Shown: positions 1 through 11,850, numbered from the stretch's first letter. The stretch is 64,000 nt of DNA from Myxocyprinus asiaticus (GCF_019703515.2 NC_059385.1:34770001-34834000); one strand, 5' to 3'. Translations and numbers: made by a program. The notes: generated by a model from the sequence alone, not told the origin.

Positions 1-577
1 GTCCTACAGACTGTGACATACAATTGAACCGAATACTCTTTCGTGCACAGCTCAGAGCATCAGCCACAACAGCTCACAGGACAAAACTACACGTAATGTG
101 GGTCATATTACACTATATGACCAGACAACTAGGTCTAGTCCTGGATTAAATGAGTAACAACTTGGATCATGCAATTGCTACTTCCAAGCAAGATTCATGT
201 CTTGTTAAAGTGCTCTCACCACACCCGATCTGAGCTCACTTATTTCAACCCTGAGGGCGCATATTCCTTCAGCACAACTTCCTCTATGAAAGTACATCCG
301 ACTTTACAAAACAAAAAACTCAAATGCATTCTTAATATAATGTTAACATTTAAGCTTTCCAGACAGACATAACTGTCAAAACACAGAATCAACAGTAAAT
401 CGATTTGAGCATGTGTCATTGCACAATTTAACATCCGTTTTGAACGACTGGATGGTCAGACTAGATTTATTTGCACCGTCTGTGTATTATGAATCATTTA
501 TAAAAACATATATCAGGAATAACACCTCATCTACACTGCCAGCGACGCAACGACATGATAACACTTTGATAATTTAC
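1..577. other. Unique non-coding DNA, nothing recognised
   Basis: I see no repeat family, no convincing coding potential and no RNA gene in this stretch. The short open frames on both strands (for example 240-434 minus) have no recognisable motif and are typical of chance ORFs. Confidence 0.5.
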
Positions 578-694
578 TAACGCGTTTGCGATGTAGAAGT
601 CCCTGTAGGCCGCGTTTTCAATGAAGTTCCGTTTCCAGTATCTCACAGGCTTCATTCCTTCTGTGACGTGTGTTACACTTCTTAGTTTACCAAG
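578..694 (-). other. Possible coding exon of an unrecognised gene
   Basis: On the minus strand a pyrimidine-rich tract ending in ctacag (acceptor at 695-696) is followed by 117 nt that stay open in one frame and end at TTA|GTAAAT, a usable donor at 577-576. The exon would be phase 0 on both sides and encode 39 residues containing GMKPVRYWKRNF and ENAAYRDFYIANA. I do not recognise the protein. A 40-codon ORF with a good start context lies 76 bases upstream in the sense direction (770-889), which could belong to the same gene, but it ends in a stop before any donor. It could equally be a chance ORF with chance splice signals. Confidence 0.22.
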
Positions 695-769
695 CTGTAG
701 GCCATGAAAATAAATCACTTAAAAAGAAGACAAGACCGAACTGTTTTGTAAAACTTACTCTTATTTATC

Positions 770-889
770 TTATAAACGGCAAATGCCGCTCTTCGTTTCT
801 TCCGTTATAAACTGCAGCACATTCTTCCGCGTCACTCGTTGACGGGAATAAAGTAAACTTTTCTGCTCTTCGGTCCCCTCTAAATCCAT
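770..889 (-). other. Small 39-aa ORF in a strong start context
   Basis: The ATG at 889-887 has G at -3 and G at +4, a strong vertebrate start context. The frame begins MDLEGTEEQKSLLYSRQRV and stops at TAA (772-770). A consensus-like donor (aaga|gtaagt) follows the stop at about 757-752. I recognise no family. It may be an upstream ORF in a 5' leader or a chance ORF. It is listed because of its start context and its closeness to the possible exon at 578-694. Confidence 0.15.
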
Positions 890-1452
890 GTCCACACACC
901 TTTCACGCAAATAATCGGCAAAATAACAAATTTTGTTTAAATCCTAAAGAGACCAAGAGCTAATTTTAACACCTGGCGAAGTTAATTCAATGTCGGACTC
1001 GTAACGGAGTTTTGAAGATCTAAGCATCGCAAAGAAACTTCCCACCCTTGACAAGAGTTTAGCAGAACGGAGTTGGAGTATGTTTTTGCACTTACCTCAG
1101 CAGGTTTCTTCGATAAATAGTGGTCCACCTCTGGACAATAATAGATATATTAACAATCCTTGTCCCCCAGCAGAAAGTTCCTGTTGTGTAAAGGCTGGTC
1201 TGTATGTCAGATGTGATTTGATTTCTGCACTGTTGCTGTGTAAACTCCACCCTGAAACACACGCGCGCGCACTGTTGCTGCGCGTATCAGGCAAACACAA
1301 GGGCGTTTCAGCGCCTTTTGCCATTATTTTATTGTCTTGAAGTTTTAGCCTTCTTAGAATTGCTTCATTATGGTCTAAAAAAAAGTAACAAAAAAATAAA
1401 AATAAAATGACCACCTTGTAACTTACTGTTATGTTACTCAGCTGAGAACTCT
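890..1452. other. Unique DNA, nothing recognised
   Basis: The composition is moderately GC-rich for this window, with a short acacgcgcgcgc run near 1258-1270. Overlapping open frames on both strands (1080-1340 plus, 1097-1414 minus) lack motifs and cannot both be real. Confidence 0.4.
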
Positions 1453-1690
1453 GTGTCCATTTTAATATTATTATTATGATTATTATTATTATTATTAGAA
1501 ATTATCTAATTCCGGAATAATGTTATTTGTCGAGAATCTTGCACATCTGCTTTATTTAATAGCGGGATTACAAAACTATTAGAACTGCACCATCTTGTGT
1601 TCAACATACAACATACCTATTTTTTATTTTATTTTATTATTTTATTATTATTATTATTATTTTAATTATTATTATTACAATTAAAAAAAG
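1453..1690. repeat. AT-rich low-complexity tract
   Basis: Runs of attatt, ttattttattt and similar short units occur at 1466-1500 and 1620-1685. The right part abuts the 3' end of a minus-strand LINE copy and is probably an expanded remnant of its A-rich tail. Confidence 0.7.
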
Positions 1691-1829
1691 TATTGATTCA
1701 GAAATATACAACAGAGAAAACTACAACACATACACATCGAATCAACATTTAACATTTAACCCCCACTATCCCTCCCCAATCACCAACCCCACCCTGACCC
1801 CCAATGAACACCCCTGGTCACATATCATA

Positions 1830-1877
<48 letters not shown>

Positions 1878-3042
1878 AAACAAAAAATATATATATACAT
1901 AATAAGCATACATAATTAAACTAAACTTCTCTCTCCACATCCCCTCCCCGAGAGTCCCCCAAAAACGCCAAATAACTGCCCCACTTCCTAACAAGTCCCC
2001 AAACCCCAGGATTCTACATGACACCTCCTCGAAAGCTGCCACCCTCTCCATCTCCACCCATCACTCCGGAAATGAGGGCGCTCCATCCAACTTCCATCCC
2101 CTTAAAATTATTTGTCTGCTAATCATGATACTTGTCAGAATCCAATTTTTTATATGTTTATCCCCCAAATTTATGACCACATCATCACCCAAAATACAGA
2201 GTCTTCAACCAAAACTCTTGGATCTTAACACACCCCCAAAAAACATGGGTTTTGTCTCCATCTTCTGATTGACATCGCCTGCGGGTGTGTGTATTTAAGA
2301 CCAAGCCTATACAATCAAGAGGGGGTCCAATAGAATCTATGTAAAATCTTGACTTGCATAAAGCAGACCCTTGCATCTCTAGATGCAGACTTGACATTTT
2401 TTAGAATCCTAGCCCACACTCCTTCCTCCAATACCAAGTTTAAATCTTTCTCCCATAATCTCTTGAGAGAAGTTGAAGCTCCGTCCCTCAAACTCTGAAT
2501 TAGCAGGGAGAAATACACTGATGCCTCATGACCTTTTCCAAAAGCAGTAATCACCTCTCCCAGAGTATCTGCCACTTTAGGGGGGTGTATGCTACTCCCA
2601 AAAACAATACAGAGCAGGAGGTGCAGCTGTAAATACCTATAGAATTGAGATCTGGGAATCCCAAAATGCTGAACCAAATTTTAAAAAGATCTCATCACTC
2701 CACTCTCATATAGGTCAATGAGTGTAGTAAACCCCCTCACAATCCAGTCTGACCAGCAGAAAGGGGATTTATTAATACATAATTTCGGGTTCAGCCATAT
2801 GCTTGAGGCAACATTTAAATAAATGTCCGAATTTAAATACTCTGGACACTTTTGTCCATACTGAGTGCAAATGCAAGATAATGGGGTGTAACTTAACTTC
2901 TCCAGTTAGTTTGATAGAAGGCTTTGTAATGGCGAATAGGGGTAAGAAATTCCTGTTCAATACAAAACCACGGAGGGGCTCTCTCAGGTGGAAGTGACCA
3001 ATGAGCCAAATGCCTGAGACCGAATGCATAATAATAAAATAA
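1683..3042 (-). mobile_element. 5'-truncated L1/Tx1-type LINE, copy Z
   Basis: Read on the minus strand, this is the end of ORF2 plus the 3' UTR of the same LINE family as copies A-D. Fragments at 3029-2315 match the ORF2 C-terminal region of copy A, including the FYYYAF, VQHFG and GKGHEASVY stretches. The 3' UTR (2100-1690) matches that of copy B closely, including the ggggttggtgattggggagg segment and the final taaatgttgattc. It has frameshifts and stops and is dead. A (CA)n tract interrupts the 3' UTR. The 5' break lies at 3042, directly against the 5' end of plus-strand copy A. Confidence 0.85.
1832..1875. repeat. (CA)n microsatellite
   Basis: About 21 CA units lie inside the 3' UTR of LINE copy Z. 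The tract creates a false poly-Cys/Val frame on the minus strand. Confidence 0.95.
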
Positions 3043-3185
3043 AATCGGTGTCACGTGACGCCATGCAAGAAGCAGACGTGTGAGCGACGAGTTCTGCACA
3101 CTTTGCTAAATTTTTAATTATTTTCATGTTATAATCTGGTGAAATTTGATACATCCAGTTACACATTTGCTCTTTGAGGCAAAAC

Positions 3186-4031
3186 ATGGCAAAGAAGTCA
3201 AAATCCTCGGGCTCTGGAGATATTAAAAGACACTTACGTGTTCAGGATGAAAGACCCGACAGGCCTATAGACCGGGGACTCGATTTGGATGGCGCGGCGG
3301 GAGAGGTGATCCAGCGTCAGTTGTCCAATATGTCGGTGATGTTGACGAAGGTTCTTGCTGACTTGGAGGATCTCACTGTAATACATCGATCGATTACGGC
3401 GATGGAAATAAAATTCTCTGAGATAGTTACAAGAGTGACTGATGTTGAGAGACAAATCGATTTTCTGGAATTTTCGGAGAGGGAATTAACTGCTAATCCG
3501 CCCGTGACCAAAGTTGATTTGGAACATCTCCTTGAAAAGCTTGAAGATCTTGAGAATAGAAGCCGCAGGAATAATGTTCGAATTGCTGGAATTCCTGAGC
3601 ATGAGGAGGGCAGAGATATGGTGAAATTCCTGGACGAGCTTTACCCGAGTCTGCTCAACATAACAGGCCACAAGCTGGAAATTGAGCGAGCTCACAGAGT
3701 CCCAGCTCACAGATCTGCTGAGGGAGATAGGCCCTGATCGATTCTGGCCAGATTTATGAGATCATCCGATAAAGATCTTGTGTTGCGCCAGGCGAGGAGC
3801 AAAGGGAAGCTTTCTTGGAAGAACCATAATATTTTCTTGTTCCCGGACTTTGAGAATTCGACAAGAGAGAAACGCGATCGGTTCAAGGAATGTAAGAAAC
3901 TCTTACATCAGCAAAAGATCACTTTTGCTCTGATGTTCCCGGCCAAACTGAGAATAGAAACGAAGGACGGTCGTAAAGTATTTACATGTCCCAATCAGGC
4001 AATGTCTTTTATTGAATCAATGGGTGAGTAA
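3186..4031 (+). pseudogene. LINE A ORF1, RNA-binding/coiled-coil protein, one internal stop
   Basis: The frame opens at ATG 3186 (MAKKSKSSGSGDIKRHLR) and reaches a TAA at 4029-4031, about 281 codons, broken only by a TGA at 3735-3737. In related sequences that position normally reads Arg (a CGA to TGA change would explain it). The middle part is a heptad-like helical region (about residues 45-130) that leads into LENRSRRNNVRIAGIPE and ERAHRVPA, the hallmark of the L1 ORF1p RNA-recognition domain. The C-terminal part (LVLRQARSKGKLSWKNHNI, then FPAKLRI) matches the ORF1p C-terminal domain. ORF1p binds LINE RNA to form the transposition particle. An upstream in-frame ATG at 3174 exists, but the homologous start in copy D corresponds to 3186. 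Confidence 0.85.
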
Positions 4032-4906
4032 ACTGCGTTGGCTCCGCCGAGCGGTTGGAGCCTGTTTTGTGAATAACACTTTTCTTTAAAGAAACTTTTG
4101 CACTGACGAAAGATTACTTTTGCATTGAAGTTCCCGGCCAGTTTGAGAGTGGACACTACGGATGACCGCAAAATATCTACATGCTCACACAAACGATGTC
4201 TTTTATAAAGTTGACGGATTGTGTAAGTCATGGTATATATGTTTATGCGGCATCCGAGTGAATTGACTCGACCATCCGGGGAACCAGGATGCCGGTTTTG
4301 TTCCTTTTTGTATTGGTTCCGCCTAGCGGCTTGAGCTTGTTCTATTGAATAACACTCCTTTGGAACAGCTGTGGATTAATCTGTTCATTCTTCGTGCTTA
4401 TTCCTCCTGTTGGCTGGAGTGTTTTGTTGAGTATTTTTACGGGACATTGGAATGATTACGTCATCCATTGAACTCATAACAGCTGGCTCACTGAACATAT
4501 CTGAATGGTTTTATATCAGGTGGAATATGTTTTGTGGAAGATCACACCTTTGAGACAGTTCTGTGAATGAATCTACACGTTCTTTGTGTTCATTCTTCCT
4601 ATTGGCTGGGGTTTATATTACAAAGTATCTTCTGTTATGTAATTTTGCCTCACAAATTTGTGAGGCAAAATTGAGCAATCCGATAGCGAAGTTGTCGTGG
4701 GGGCTCGTGGGCGTTCATGGACCTTTTGAGTTTAGAGGGATTGTCACGGGTTGGCGCTTTCGTGTGCAGGGTTAATGCGCACGTTTTTCTTTTTTCTGTT
4801 TGTTTTGTTCGGGGGGAAGTTCGGGGTTTGATTGTTTCACTAATGGGGAATGTGGTCTGTATAATTTAGTTTTTGACACACAATTAATTTTTTCCACTAT
4901 ATCAAA
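4032..4906 (+). repeat. ORF1-ORF2 spacer of LINE A with diverged tandem repeats
   Basis: Within the spacer, a unit of roughly 200 bp recurs about three times. Each has a version of 'gctggag..tgttttgtgaataacactcc', then 'ggacagttgtggattaatct', then 'ttctttgtgcttattcctcc' (near 4055-4120, 4330-4440 and 4500-4620). The same repeated unit is seen in the spacers of copies B and D. No ORF is convincing here. Confidence 0.6.
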
Positions 4907-7900
4907 ATGTCAAATGTTAATATGAGTGTACTATCTCTCTCCACATGGAATGTAAATGGGTTGGGGCACCCCATAAAAAGAAGGAAGGTTATTACTTTTC
5001 TTAAATGTAAGAAATATGATATAGTGTTTCTTCAAGAAACACATCTCTCCCCGCAGGAAGCTGAAAAATTTGGGAAGATATGGGGTGGACATGTTTTTTT
5101 TTAGTGCTGGCTCAAGTAAGAGCAAGGGAGTCATCATGTTGATTAATAAACATCTACAATTCAAATGTCTCAAACAGAATAAGATAAATTAGGGAGAGTC
5201 ATTATTGTTTTAGCTGAAATACAAGGGCAAAGGTTGATTTTGGCTAATATTTACGCACCTAACGCTGGTGATCAGAGCTTTTTTATAGATCTTGACGGGA
5301 TGCTGCAAACCGCTGGCACACCTCATGATATAATATTGGGAGGAGACTTCAATCTTTTGATGGACTCAGTCCTTGATTGCAGTGAGGCAAAAGTGTGCAA
5401 GCCCCCTAGAGCCAACATTGACGCTTCACAGGATGTGTAAAAATCTTGGTCTTACGGATATTTGGAGACTTTTGAACCCATCTGGTAGGGACTATACATT
5501 TTTTTCATCAGTCCATAAGATTTATTCTAGAATAGATTTTTTTTTTTATATCCAAATCCCTCATTTCATCTGTTGTTGATTGCTCAATTGGAAACATTTT
5601 AGTCTTGGATCACGCCCTGGTGAATTTAGAGGTGTTACCACATATAGAGAAAAAGACATCATATAGTTGGCGCCTTAATGTGTCCCATTTGCAAAATCCT
5701 GATTTCCAACAAATGTTAAAGACTGAAATCAATGTTTATATGGAGACCAACTGGTCCTCAGTATCCTCTGTGGGCGTGGCTTGGGAGGCACTTAAGGCGG
5801 TTCTTAGGTGTCGGATCATACAGAATGCCTCATTCACCAAAAAATCCAAAGCACGAGAACTCGTGGAGTTGGAAGAGAATATTAAAAGTGCAGAGGCAGA
5901 GCTGAAGCACCGTATGTCAGCTGATGGCCTCAGAGAATTGACCCGATTGAAATATGGATATAATACTATTTTGTAATGAAAGTGGAGTTTTGGTTATTCA
6001 GGGCAAGACAGTCATACTTTGAGTCAGGGGACAAAGCAGGGAAGCTTTTGGCTAGATATATAAAGCAGAGAGAGTCTCTTTCTATCATTCCCTCAGTGAA
6101 ATCTGCTGGTGGTGAAATTTTTACCTCAGCCATTGATATTAATAATGCCTTTAAAGAGTTCTATCTTGATCTTTATAGTTTCACATCTTCGTCTACTAAT
6201 GAAGATATTAGAAAATTTGTGGAAATATTAGATCTTCCTAAACTGACAATAAACTGAGATAATTTTGGAGGAGCTTGACAAGGTAATTAAGTCCCTATCT
6301 ACTGGCAAGGCTCCGTGAACAGATGGTTTTGCCGCAGAATTTTTTAGATCCTATGCTACAGAACTGGCTCCACTTTTGTTAGAAGTTTATACTGAATCAT
6401 TAAAGAATGGAAAGCTTCCTCCAACCATGACACAAGCCCGGATCAGTCTGATTCTTGAAAAGGACAAAGATCCAAGCAAGTGTAAAAGTTACCATCTAAT
6501 CTACCTGATCCAACAAGATGTAAAAATATTGTCAAAAATTTTGGCTAACCGATTAAGTAAGGTTATGACATCTCTTATACATGTAGATTAGGTGGGATTT
6601 ATTCGGGGCCATAGCTCTTCTGATAACATCAGGCGTCTCATCAATATCACGTGGTCAGTAGCGAATGATCAATCTCCAGTTGCTGCCATCTCACTTGACG
6701 CCGAAAAGGCGTTTGATATGGTAGAATGGGATTATCTTTTTAAGATTTTGGAAATGTATGGGTTCGGGAGTACATTTACTGGTTGGATTAAGTTACTTTA
6801 TAGACACCCTGTAGCAGCGGTACAAAGAAATGGATTAATTTCCGATTATTTTACTCTGGATAGGGGCACTCGGTAGGGCTGCACTCTTTCCCCTTTATTG
6901 TTCTGTCTTGCCCTGGAACCATTAGCAGCCGCGATAAGGGGGGAGGATGATTTTCCAGGGGTGGTGGCGGGAGGTGTGGCGCATCAGCTTCTGCTTTACG
7001 CAGATTATATTTTATTATTTGTCTCTGAACCTACTAGTACTATACCTTGCCTCCACAAAATTATTAATTCCTTTTCCAAGTTCTCAGGATACAAAGTTAA
7101 TTGGTCTAAATCCGAAGCTTTGGCTCTGACAGCGTACTGTCCAGTGACGGCTTTTCAGCCAGGTGCCTTCCAATGGCCCAAACAGGGCATTAAGTATTTG
7201 GGGATTTTATTCCCAGCAAATTTGTCTGATTTAGTTAGTGTTAATTTTGACCCTTTAATAAAAATATTTTCGAGCGATGTGGGCAGGTGGGCTTCATTAC
7301 ATTTATCAATGATTAGGAAGGTTAATGTTATTAAAATGAATTGTTTTCCAAAATTTAACTACCTGCTACAGTCTCTCCCTGTAGATTTCCCCCTCTCTTA
7401 TTTCAAGCAATTTGATAGCATAGCGAAGTCCTTCATTTGGAATGGTAAATGTCCCAGATTGCATTTTAATAAATTACATAGGCCGATTGACAAAGGAGGG
7501 CTAGGCCTACCCAAGATTTTGTTTTATTACTATGCGTTCATCTCAGACATTTGGCACATTGGTCACTTCCACCTGAGCGAGCCCCTCCCTGGTTTGTTAT
7601 TGAACAGTTCTTGCCCCTATTTTGCCTTTACAAAGCATCTCTATCAAACTAATCGGAAAAGTTAAGTTACACGCCATTATTTCGCATTTACACTCGGTAT
7701 AGACTAAAGTGTCCAGATTGTTTAAATTGGACACTTATTTAAATGTTGCCTCGAGCATATGGCAGAACCCAAGAATATGTATTGGCAAGTCCCCTTTCTG
7801 CTGGCCGGAGTGGATTGTGGATTGTGAGGGGGGTTGCTACAATCGGTGTCCTGTATGAAAGTAGAGTGTTGAGATCGTTTGAAAACTTGGTCCAACATTT

Positions 7901-8430
7901 TGGGATCCCCAGACCTCAGGTTTATAGATATTTACAATTGCGCCACCTGCTTTGTACTATTTTTGGGAGTAGCACACACCCCCCTAAGGAGGCAGATGCT
8001 TTGGGAGAGGTGATTCCGGCTTTTGGAAAAGGTCATGAGGCATCAGTGTACTACTCCCTGTTAATTCAGAGTATGGGGGATGGAGCTTTAACTTCTATTA
8101 AGAGATTATGGGAGAAAGATTTGAATTTGGTATTGGAAGATGGAGTGTGGACTAAACTTCTGAAAAATGTCAAGTCTGTATCTAGAGACGCAAGGGTTCG
8201 CCTTATTCAGTTCAAGATTTTACATAGATTCTATTGAACCCCCTCTAGACTGTAAAGGCTTGGTCTTAAAGACACACCTACCTGCTGGTGATGCCAATTG
8301 GAGGATGGAGATATAACCCATGTTTTTTGGGGGTGCGTTAAGATCCAAGGTTGAGAATTCAGAATTTTGTATGTGATGTATTGGGCACTCAGGTTTCGTT
8401 TTGCACCAGACTCTTTTGGGAGATGGGGCA
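4907..8430 (+). pseudogene. LINE A ORF2, endonuclease-reverse transcriptase, many breaks
   Basis: The reading frame begins at ATG 4907. The N-terminal AP-endonuclease domain shows [18 protein letters not shown] and, after frameshifts, GGDFNLLMD (near 5340-5365). The reverse transcriptase shows the helix LILEKDKDPSKCKSY, the palm motif [16 protein letters not shown] (near 6690-6740), [17 protein letters not shown] (6880-6930) and the catalytic box, which reads YADY instead of YADD (near 6998-7010). A C-terminal zinc-finger-like Cys/His segment lies near 8280-8340. Stops or shifts occur near 5103, 5170, 5578, 5974, 6255, 6589, 6874 and 7665. The lost second catalytic Asp and the many stops make the copy dead. 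ORF2p normally nicks target DNA and copies the LINE RNA there. Confidence 0.88.
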
Positions 8431-8551
8431 AAAATTAATGTGGAGAATAAACATGTGGAGGACTGGGTGTTAAAAGTTGATTTTGTGTATTTATAATTAT
8501 GTTTTGTTTTCCTGTGTTTTAATAAATAAAAATGTTAATCATAAAAAAAAA

Positions 8552-8887
8552 ATGGAGATTCATTTGTTTATAGAATACTTGAGATGTTATGAAATGCCAA
8601 ATGTGACTGAAATGAATGGTGCTCTCTTTACTGAAGTGGTTATTTTAAATAAGCATTATCTTGTTACTCAAAAAAGCATCTTGTTATCTCAAAGTTATTT
8701 GCAGAAGTTGACCGAAGGCTAATAACTATTGCCCCTACAGTATATCTACACTATCACTATAACCTGCCAGGCCCCCTCGCCACTCTATTTTATTTTTATT
8801 TTTTTAAAGAATTTGAATCAAAACAACCTTCTGTTATTATTTATTTCCACACAAATTATGTTGCTCCATCAATACTCAATCAAATAT
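8552..8887 (+). repeat. Uncharacterised interspersed repeat, copy 1
   Basis: This stretch matches 45275-45660 over its whole length. Shared landmarks are 'tagaatacttgagatgttatgaaa', 'ctgaagtggttattttaaataagc', 'ataactattgcccc', and 'cacacaaattatgttgctcc' at the right end. Copy 1 lacks the GC-rich hairpin insert present in copy 2. No ORF of note is present. I do not recognise the family. Confidence 0.6.
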
Positions 8888-8888
8888 G

Positions 8889-9720
8889 TACACTGGCAGC
8901 CAAAAGTTTGGAATAATGTTCAGATTTTGCTGTTTCGGAAGGAAATTGGTACTTTAATTCACCAAAGTGGCATTCAGCTGATCACAATGTATAGTCAGGA
9001 CATTACTGATGTAAAAAACAGCACCATCACTATTTGAAAAAAAGTCATTTTTGATAAAATCTAGACCGGCCCCATTTAAAGCAGCCATCACTCCAACACC
9101 TTATCCTTGAGTAATCATGCTAAATTGCAAATTTGGTACTAGAAAATCACTTGCCATCAAAACACTGCTGAAAGCTATTTGGTTCATTAAATTAAGCTTA
9201 ACATTGTCTTTGTGTTTATTTTTGAGTCGCCACAGTATGCAATAGACTGGCATGTCTTAAGATCAATATTAGGTCAAAAATAGCAAAAAAGAAACCGCTT
9301 TCTCTAGAAACTCTAGAAACTTCAAAAGCCACTTTTGAAACAGAAAAACAAAAAGAAAAGGTGAGAGTGGGCAAAGAATCACAGACATTGGACAACAGAT
9401 AATTGGAAAAGAGTTTTATGGATCTTAACCCCATTGAGCTTTTGTGGGATCAGCTAGACTGTAAGGTGTGTGAGAAGTGCCCGACAAGACAGCCACATCT
9501 ATGGCAAGTGCTACAGGAAGTGTGGGGTTAAATGTCACCTGAGTATCTGGACAAACTGACAGCTAGAATGCCAAGGATCTGCAAAGCTGTCATTGCTGCA
9601 CATGCAGGATTTTTTGATGAGAACTCTTTGAAGTAGTTTAAGAAGTTCTGAAAAAAATTTTAAAATTAAAATAGTAATTTTTCAAGTCATTAATGTCCTG
9701 ACTGAATTGTCATCAGAAGT
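8889..9720 (+). mobile_element. Decayed Tc1/mariner element
   Basis: The left end carries 'tacactggcagccaaaagtttgg' and 'tcaggacattactgatg'. The right end carries the inverted counterpart 'cattaatgtcctgactga' (near 9690-9707). The plus strand near 9426-9636 still spells a Tc1 transposase C-terminus: DLNPIELLWDQLD, then HLWQVLQEVWG, a stop, EYLDKLTARMPRICKAVI and a stop near 9635. The DNA-binding part and the first catalytic Asp region are unreadable. Tc1 transposases cut and paste at TA sites; this copy is a fossil. Confidence 0.75.
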
Positions 9721-9721
9721 A

Positions 9722-11715
9722 TCAATTTCAAATCAAATCACTTTTATTGTCACACAACCATATACACAAGTGCAACAGTGGGTGAAAGTCTTGGGTGCAG
9801 TTCCGAGCAACATAGCAGTCATGACAGTGATGAGACATAAACCAATTTACAATAAACTGATTCACACATCACAATTTACATATCTAATATACACATAATT
9901 ACACACAACACAATATACAAATAATAATATACAACATATAGTATACAATACACACAATATAGAATACACATAATACAATAAAAATAGTATATATAGTATA
10001 TATAAAATGTACAGTAGGTTGTATTGTACTGTATTGACATTCAGGCTGTCGGTTGATAGTCAGTTGCCAGTGTATTGCTAAGAGAGAATATAATTTAAGA
10101 CAGTCCAGTGTGAGATAATAAGATTAATAAAGTGCAGTGCTGATGTATATTGATCGTGAGAGATCAAGAGTTCAGAAGTCTGATTGCTTGGGGGAAGAAG
10201 CTGTCATGAAGTCAGCTGGTGCGGGTCCTGATGCTGCGATACCGCCTGCCTGATGGTAGCAGTGAGAGCAGCCATGGCTTGGGTGGCTGGAGTCTCTGAT
10301 AATCCTCCGAGCTTTATTCACACACCGCCTGGTATATATGTCCTGGAGGGAGGGTAGCTCACCTCCGATGGTCTGGCAGTTCGCACCACCCTTTGCAGGG
10401 CTTTGCGGTTGTGGGCTGTGCTATTGCTGTACCAGGCAGTGATGCAGCCAGTCAGGATGCTCTCTACAGTGCTGGTGTAGAACCGTGTGAGGATGTGGCG
10501 GTTCATTCCAAACTTCCTCAGCCATCTCAAGAAGAAGAGGCACTGATGAGCCTTCTTCACAACGGCTCAGTGTGGACGGACCAAGTGAGTTCCTCAGTGA
10601 TGTGGACACCAAGGAACTTGAAGCTGCTGACTCTCTCCACCAGTGCTCCATTGATGGCGATGGGACTGTGTTTTCTGTCTTTTCTCCTGAAGTCCACCAC
10701 AAGCTCCTTTGTCTTGCTGATGTTGAGAGAGAGGTTGTGCTCCTGACACCAGCATGTCAGAGTGTGCACCTCCTCTCTGTAGGCCGTTTCATCATTGTCA
10801 GTGATCAGACCTACCACCGTCGTATCATCAGCAAACTTAATGATGGCATTGGAGCTATGTGTTGCCACACAGTCATGTGTGTACAGGGAATACAGGAGTG
10901 GGCTGAGAACACAGCCCTGTGGGGCTCCAGTGTTGAGGGTCAGTGATGAGGAGATGTCGCTGTCCATTCTAACCACCTGGTGTCTGCTTGACAGGAAGTC
11001 CAGGATCCAGCTGCACAGCGAGCTGTTTAAGCCCAGAGCTTCACATAAAGCTTGGAGGGCACTATGGTGTTGAATGCTGAGCTGTAGTCTACAAACAGCA
11101 TTCTCACATTAGCGTTACTTTTTTCCAGGTGGGAGAGAGCAGTGTGTATTGTAGATGCAATGGCATCATCAGTGGAGCAGTTGTTGCGGTAAGCAAACTG
11201 CAATGGGTCCAGTGATGGAGGCAGCACAGAGCAGATGTAATCTCTGATTAGTCTCTCAAAGCTTTTGCTGATGGTGGGGGGTCAGAGCAACAGGATGCCA
11301 GTCATTTAAGCAAGTGATTTTGGATTGCTTTGGTACAGGCACAATGGTGGATATTTTAAAGCATGTGGGGACCACAGACAAGGAGAGGGGAAGGTTGAAA
11401 ATGTCCATAAAAACACCAGCCAGTTGGTTCACGCACGCTCTGATGAGGCGGCCCGGAATGCCATCTGGACCCGCAGCTTTATGGATGTTCACCCGTTGGA
11501 AGGATCGGGTTATATCCGCTACAGAGATGGAGAGTGAACTAACCTCTGTAGGTTCGGCCGTGAGAGCTCTCTCCGTGTGGGCGGTGTTATTTCTCTCGAA
11601 ACGAGCATAAAAATTATTTAGCTCATCCGGGAGATAGGCAGCGGTGCTCATGGCTGAGTTTTTATTCCCTTTAAAGTCCGTGATTATATTAATTCCCTGC
11701 CACATGCTGCCATAT
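9722..11715 (-). mobile_element. 5'-truncated Rex1/Babar-like (CR1-clade) LINE
   Basis: Read on the minus strand, the frames at 11705-11256, 11227-11027, 10976-10557 and 10560-10318 are consecutive pieces of a reverse transcriptase. They show [60 protein letters not shown], the intact catalytic [24 protein letters not shown] and ESILTGCITAWY. The endonuclease domain is missing, so the copy is truncated at about 11715, as is usual for LINEs. The frames are separated by small indels. The 3' end is the 'tgacaataaaagtgatttga' tail near 9725-9745. Assignment to Rex1 is from memory of the family's characteristic RT wording. Confidence 0.85.
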
Positions 11716-11771
11716 GGAATTTATTTCTATAAGATCAAAATCTGTACATTATTCCAAACGTTTGGCCGCCA

Positions 11772-11775
<4 letters not shown>

Positions 11776-11850
<75 letters not shown>
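11776..11850. repeat. Compound (TG)n-(TATG)n-(TA)n microsatellite
   Basis: A TG run, a few TATG units and about 17 TA units lie directly against the left inverted repeat of the next Tc1 element. TA-rich DNA is the Tc1 target type, and the array may have grown from the target site. Confidence 0.95.

Larger units (their letters stand above)
3043..8551 (+). mobile_element. Full-length, inactive L1/Tx1-type LINE, copy A
   Basis: This copy has the full plan of an L1-superfamily retrotransposon: a 5' leader (3043-3185) starting ggtgtcacgtgacgccatgc, ORF1, a spacer of about 875 bp, ORF2 with endonuclease and reverse transcriptase, and an A-rich 3' end (aataaataaaaatgttaatc followed by about ten A, ending near 8551). 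The 5' start is supported by copies C and D, which begin with the same leader at 29803 and 53401 on the minus strand. ORF1 has one internal stop and ORF2 is broken many times, so it cannot move by itself. I saw no clear target-site duplication. The L1-superfamily call is firm. The Tx1 sub-clade is inference from the overall look of ORF1 and ORF2. Confidence 0.88.

Noticed and set aside
1683..8551. Twin-priming inversion of one LINE insertion
   Set aside because: Twin priming inverts the 5' part of a single copy. Here the plus-strand copy is complete and the inverted piece is a second 3' end with its own tail.
10393..11610. Plus-strand frames of 90-124 codons
   Set aside because: They are the antisense shadow of the Rex1-like reverse transcriptase, which has clear motifs on the minus strand.
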